Positions 63,084-64,000 of a stretch of DNA of 64,000 nucleotides are shown here, piece by piece. The position numbers and the translations under genes were made by a program. The stretch's first letter is position 1. Each line of letters starts with the position of its first letter. The notes under the pieces are model-generated. The model was not told where the DNA came from, made no database searches, and saw only the letters and a program-made list of their open reading frames with translations. The DNA is from Buttiauxella agrestis (GTDB lineage Bacteria; Pseudomonadota; Gammaproteobacteria; Enterobacterales; Enterobacteriaceae): assembly GCF_900446255.1 (NCBI RefSeq), contig NZ_UIGI01000001.1, positions 1,142,763-1,206,762 of the forward strand, in the 5' to 3' direction.

Positions 63084-63934
63084 TATTGCGCTTGCGCCGG
63101 TTCAACGGGTAAATCAGAGCGCGCTCCCCATTCACTCCAGGAACCGTCGTACAGTGAAACACCGTTAACGCCAAGCGTGGTTAACGCCAGAACGACTACG
63201 GCGGCCGTTACGCCTGAGCCGCAACTTGCAATAATCGGCTTATCAAAGCTGACGCCCTGACGGGTGAATATTTCGTTCAAATCGTCGGTGGTTTTCAATT
63301 GGCCGTTTTCTACCAGGTCATTCCATGGAACGTTGAACGCACCAGGAATATGCCCGCGTCGCAAACCTGGACGAGGTTCATCGACTTGCGCGTTAAAACG
63401 CGGAGCAGGGCGGGCATCAACTATTTGTGCCGTTCCTTCATGGCTAACCAGCAAAACATCGGTCAGACGTTTAATGACCATCGGGTCGAAATTCACGTCG
63501 AACTCACCTTCCGGCAATTCAACATCACCTTGCTGAAGAGGCAATTCTTCGCGCTGCCAGTCGGCCAGGCCGCCCGCCAGAATAGAGACATTTTCCACAC
63601 CAAAAGTCCGCAGCATCCACCAGGCGCGAGGCGCGGAGAACAAGTTGCCTTCATCGTAAACCACCAGATGTTTATCGCTGCTAATACCCAGTTCGCGCAT
63701 GGCAACGGCAAACGCTTCGGCACGCGGCATCATATGGGGTAGGGGACTGGTGTGGTCGGAAAGGGCTTCGATATCGAAAAACACTGCGCCAGGCAGATGG
63801 CCGGCACGGTATTCGCCAGCGACATCACGATGCTCCTGGCCCGGAGGCAACATGCGAGCATCAATAATCTGGATATTTTCGTCATTAATATGTTCTGCGA
63901 GCCAGTCGCCCGCAACGAAGAAAGTGGTGGACAT
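63083..63934 (-). CDS. sseA: 3-mercaptopyruvate sulfurtransferase
   Basis: A rhodanese-type enzyme that moves sulfur from 3-mercaptopyruvate to thiol or cyanide acceptors. The 283-residue protein has two rhodanese domains; the active-site loop CGSGVTA with Cys238 is in the second. The start at MSTTFFVAGDWLAEHI fits the E. coli protein (281 residues); the in-frame sequence upstream lacks family match. The stop overlaps the RpiR regulator start. The upstream region is cut by the window end, so the promoter is not seen fully. Confidence 0.95.
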   Translation of the reverse strand: MSTTFFVAGDWLAEHINDENIQIIDARMLPPGQEHRDVAGEYRAGHLPGAVFFDIEALSDHTSPLPHMMPRAEAFAVAMRELGISSDKHLVVYDEGNLFSAPRAWWMLRTFGVENVSILAGGLADWQREELPLQQGDVELPEGEFDVNFDPMVIKRLTDVLLVSHEGTAQIVDARPAPRFNAQVDEPRPGLRRGHIPGAFNVPWNDLVENGQLKTTDDLNEIFTRQGVSFDKPIIASCGSGVTAAVVVLALTTLGVNGVSLYDGSWSEWGARSDLPVEPAQAQ

Positions 63935-64000
63935 GATTGCCTCCGAATCGTTATTTACTCTCGGATTGTCGGTGTTTTTCACCAAACCGACAAGCAACCA

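Overview
The window is a stretch of enterobacterial core chromosome. It starts inside a 23S rRNA gene, runs through 5S rRNA, and continues in an order close to the E. coli K-12 segment rrnG-kgtP-pssA-patZ-ung-srmB-nadB-rpoE-lepA-rnc-purL-glrK-glnB-hmp-glyA-csiE-suhB-isc-pepB-sseB-sseA. Proteins recalled from E. coli align nearly end to end, so the organism is a member of the Enterobacteriaceae. The yph/hca region differs, ERIC elements are present, and there are extra genes next to sseA and suhB, so it is not E. coli or Salmonella. A Buttiauxella- or Kluyvera-like genus is plausible, but the sequence alone does not settle it.

Layout. 1-1941: end of an rRNA operon (23S 3' part, 5S, terminator). 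2187-3491: kgtP broken by one in-frame TAA. 3488-13407: mainly minus-strand housekeeping genes (yfiM, pssA, patZ, tapT, trxC, ung, srmB), with trmG/yfiF and the FNR-controlled grcA on the plus strand. 13541-15879: trmN6 and nadB, convergent. 16173-25685: a long plus-strand run with the sigma-E operon (leader rseD, rpoE, rseA, rseB, rseC), then lepA-lepB-rnc-era-recO-pdxJ-acpS. 25682-29780: yfhL, the RpiR-type gene yfhH, a 54-residue putative membrane protein, pgpC, tadA, mltF. 30051-33938: purL. 33975-38297: the GlmY sRNA with its sigma-54 promoter and GlrR sites, then glrK-qseG-glrR-glnB. 38403-41193: hmp and glyA, divergent. 41237-49424: an uncharacterised sugar-type locus (ROK regulator yphH, giant yphG, an MFS sugar porter, mutarotase yphB) and hcaT. 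49411-52439: csiE and a ZevAB-like metal transport pair. 52477-61439: suhB, trmJ, then iscR-iscS-iscU-iscA-hscB-hscA-fdx-iscX and pepB. 61529-63934: sseB, an extra RpiR regulator and sseA.

Regulatory sites readable in the DNA support many of the calls: PurR boxes at purL and glyA, paired FNR boxes at grcA, NadR boxes at nadB, an NsrR box at hmp, a sigma-E promoter at rpoE, tandem IscR boxes at iscR, and TGTC-N10-GACA GlrR boxes before glmY.

No prophage, CRISPR array, transposase, toxin-antitoxin or defence system was seen. The least explained parts are the yphH/yphG/MFS/yphB locus, which has no recognisable catabolic enzyme; the orphan RpiR regulator coupled to sseA; the 54-residue membrane protein before pgpC; and two oppositely oriented ERIC elements between iscR and iscS.
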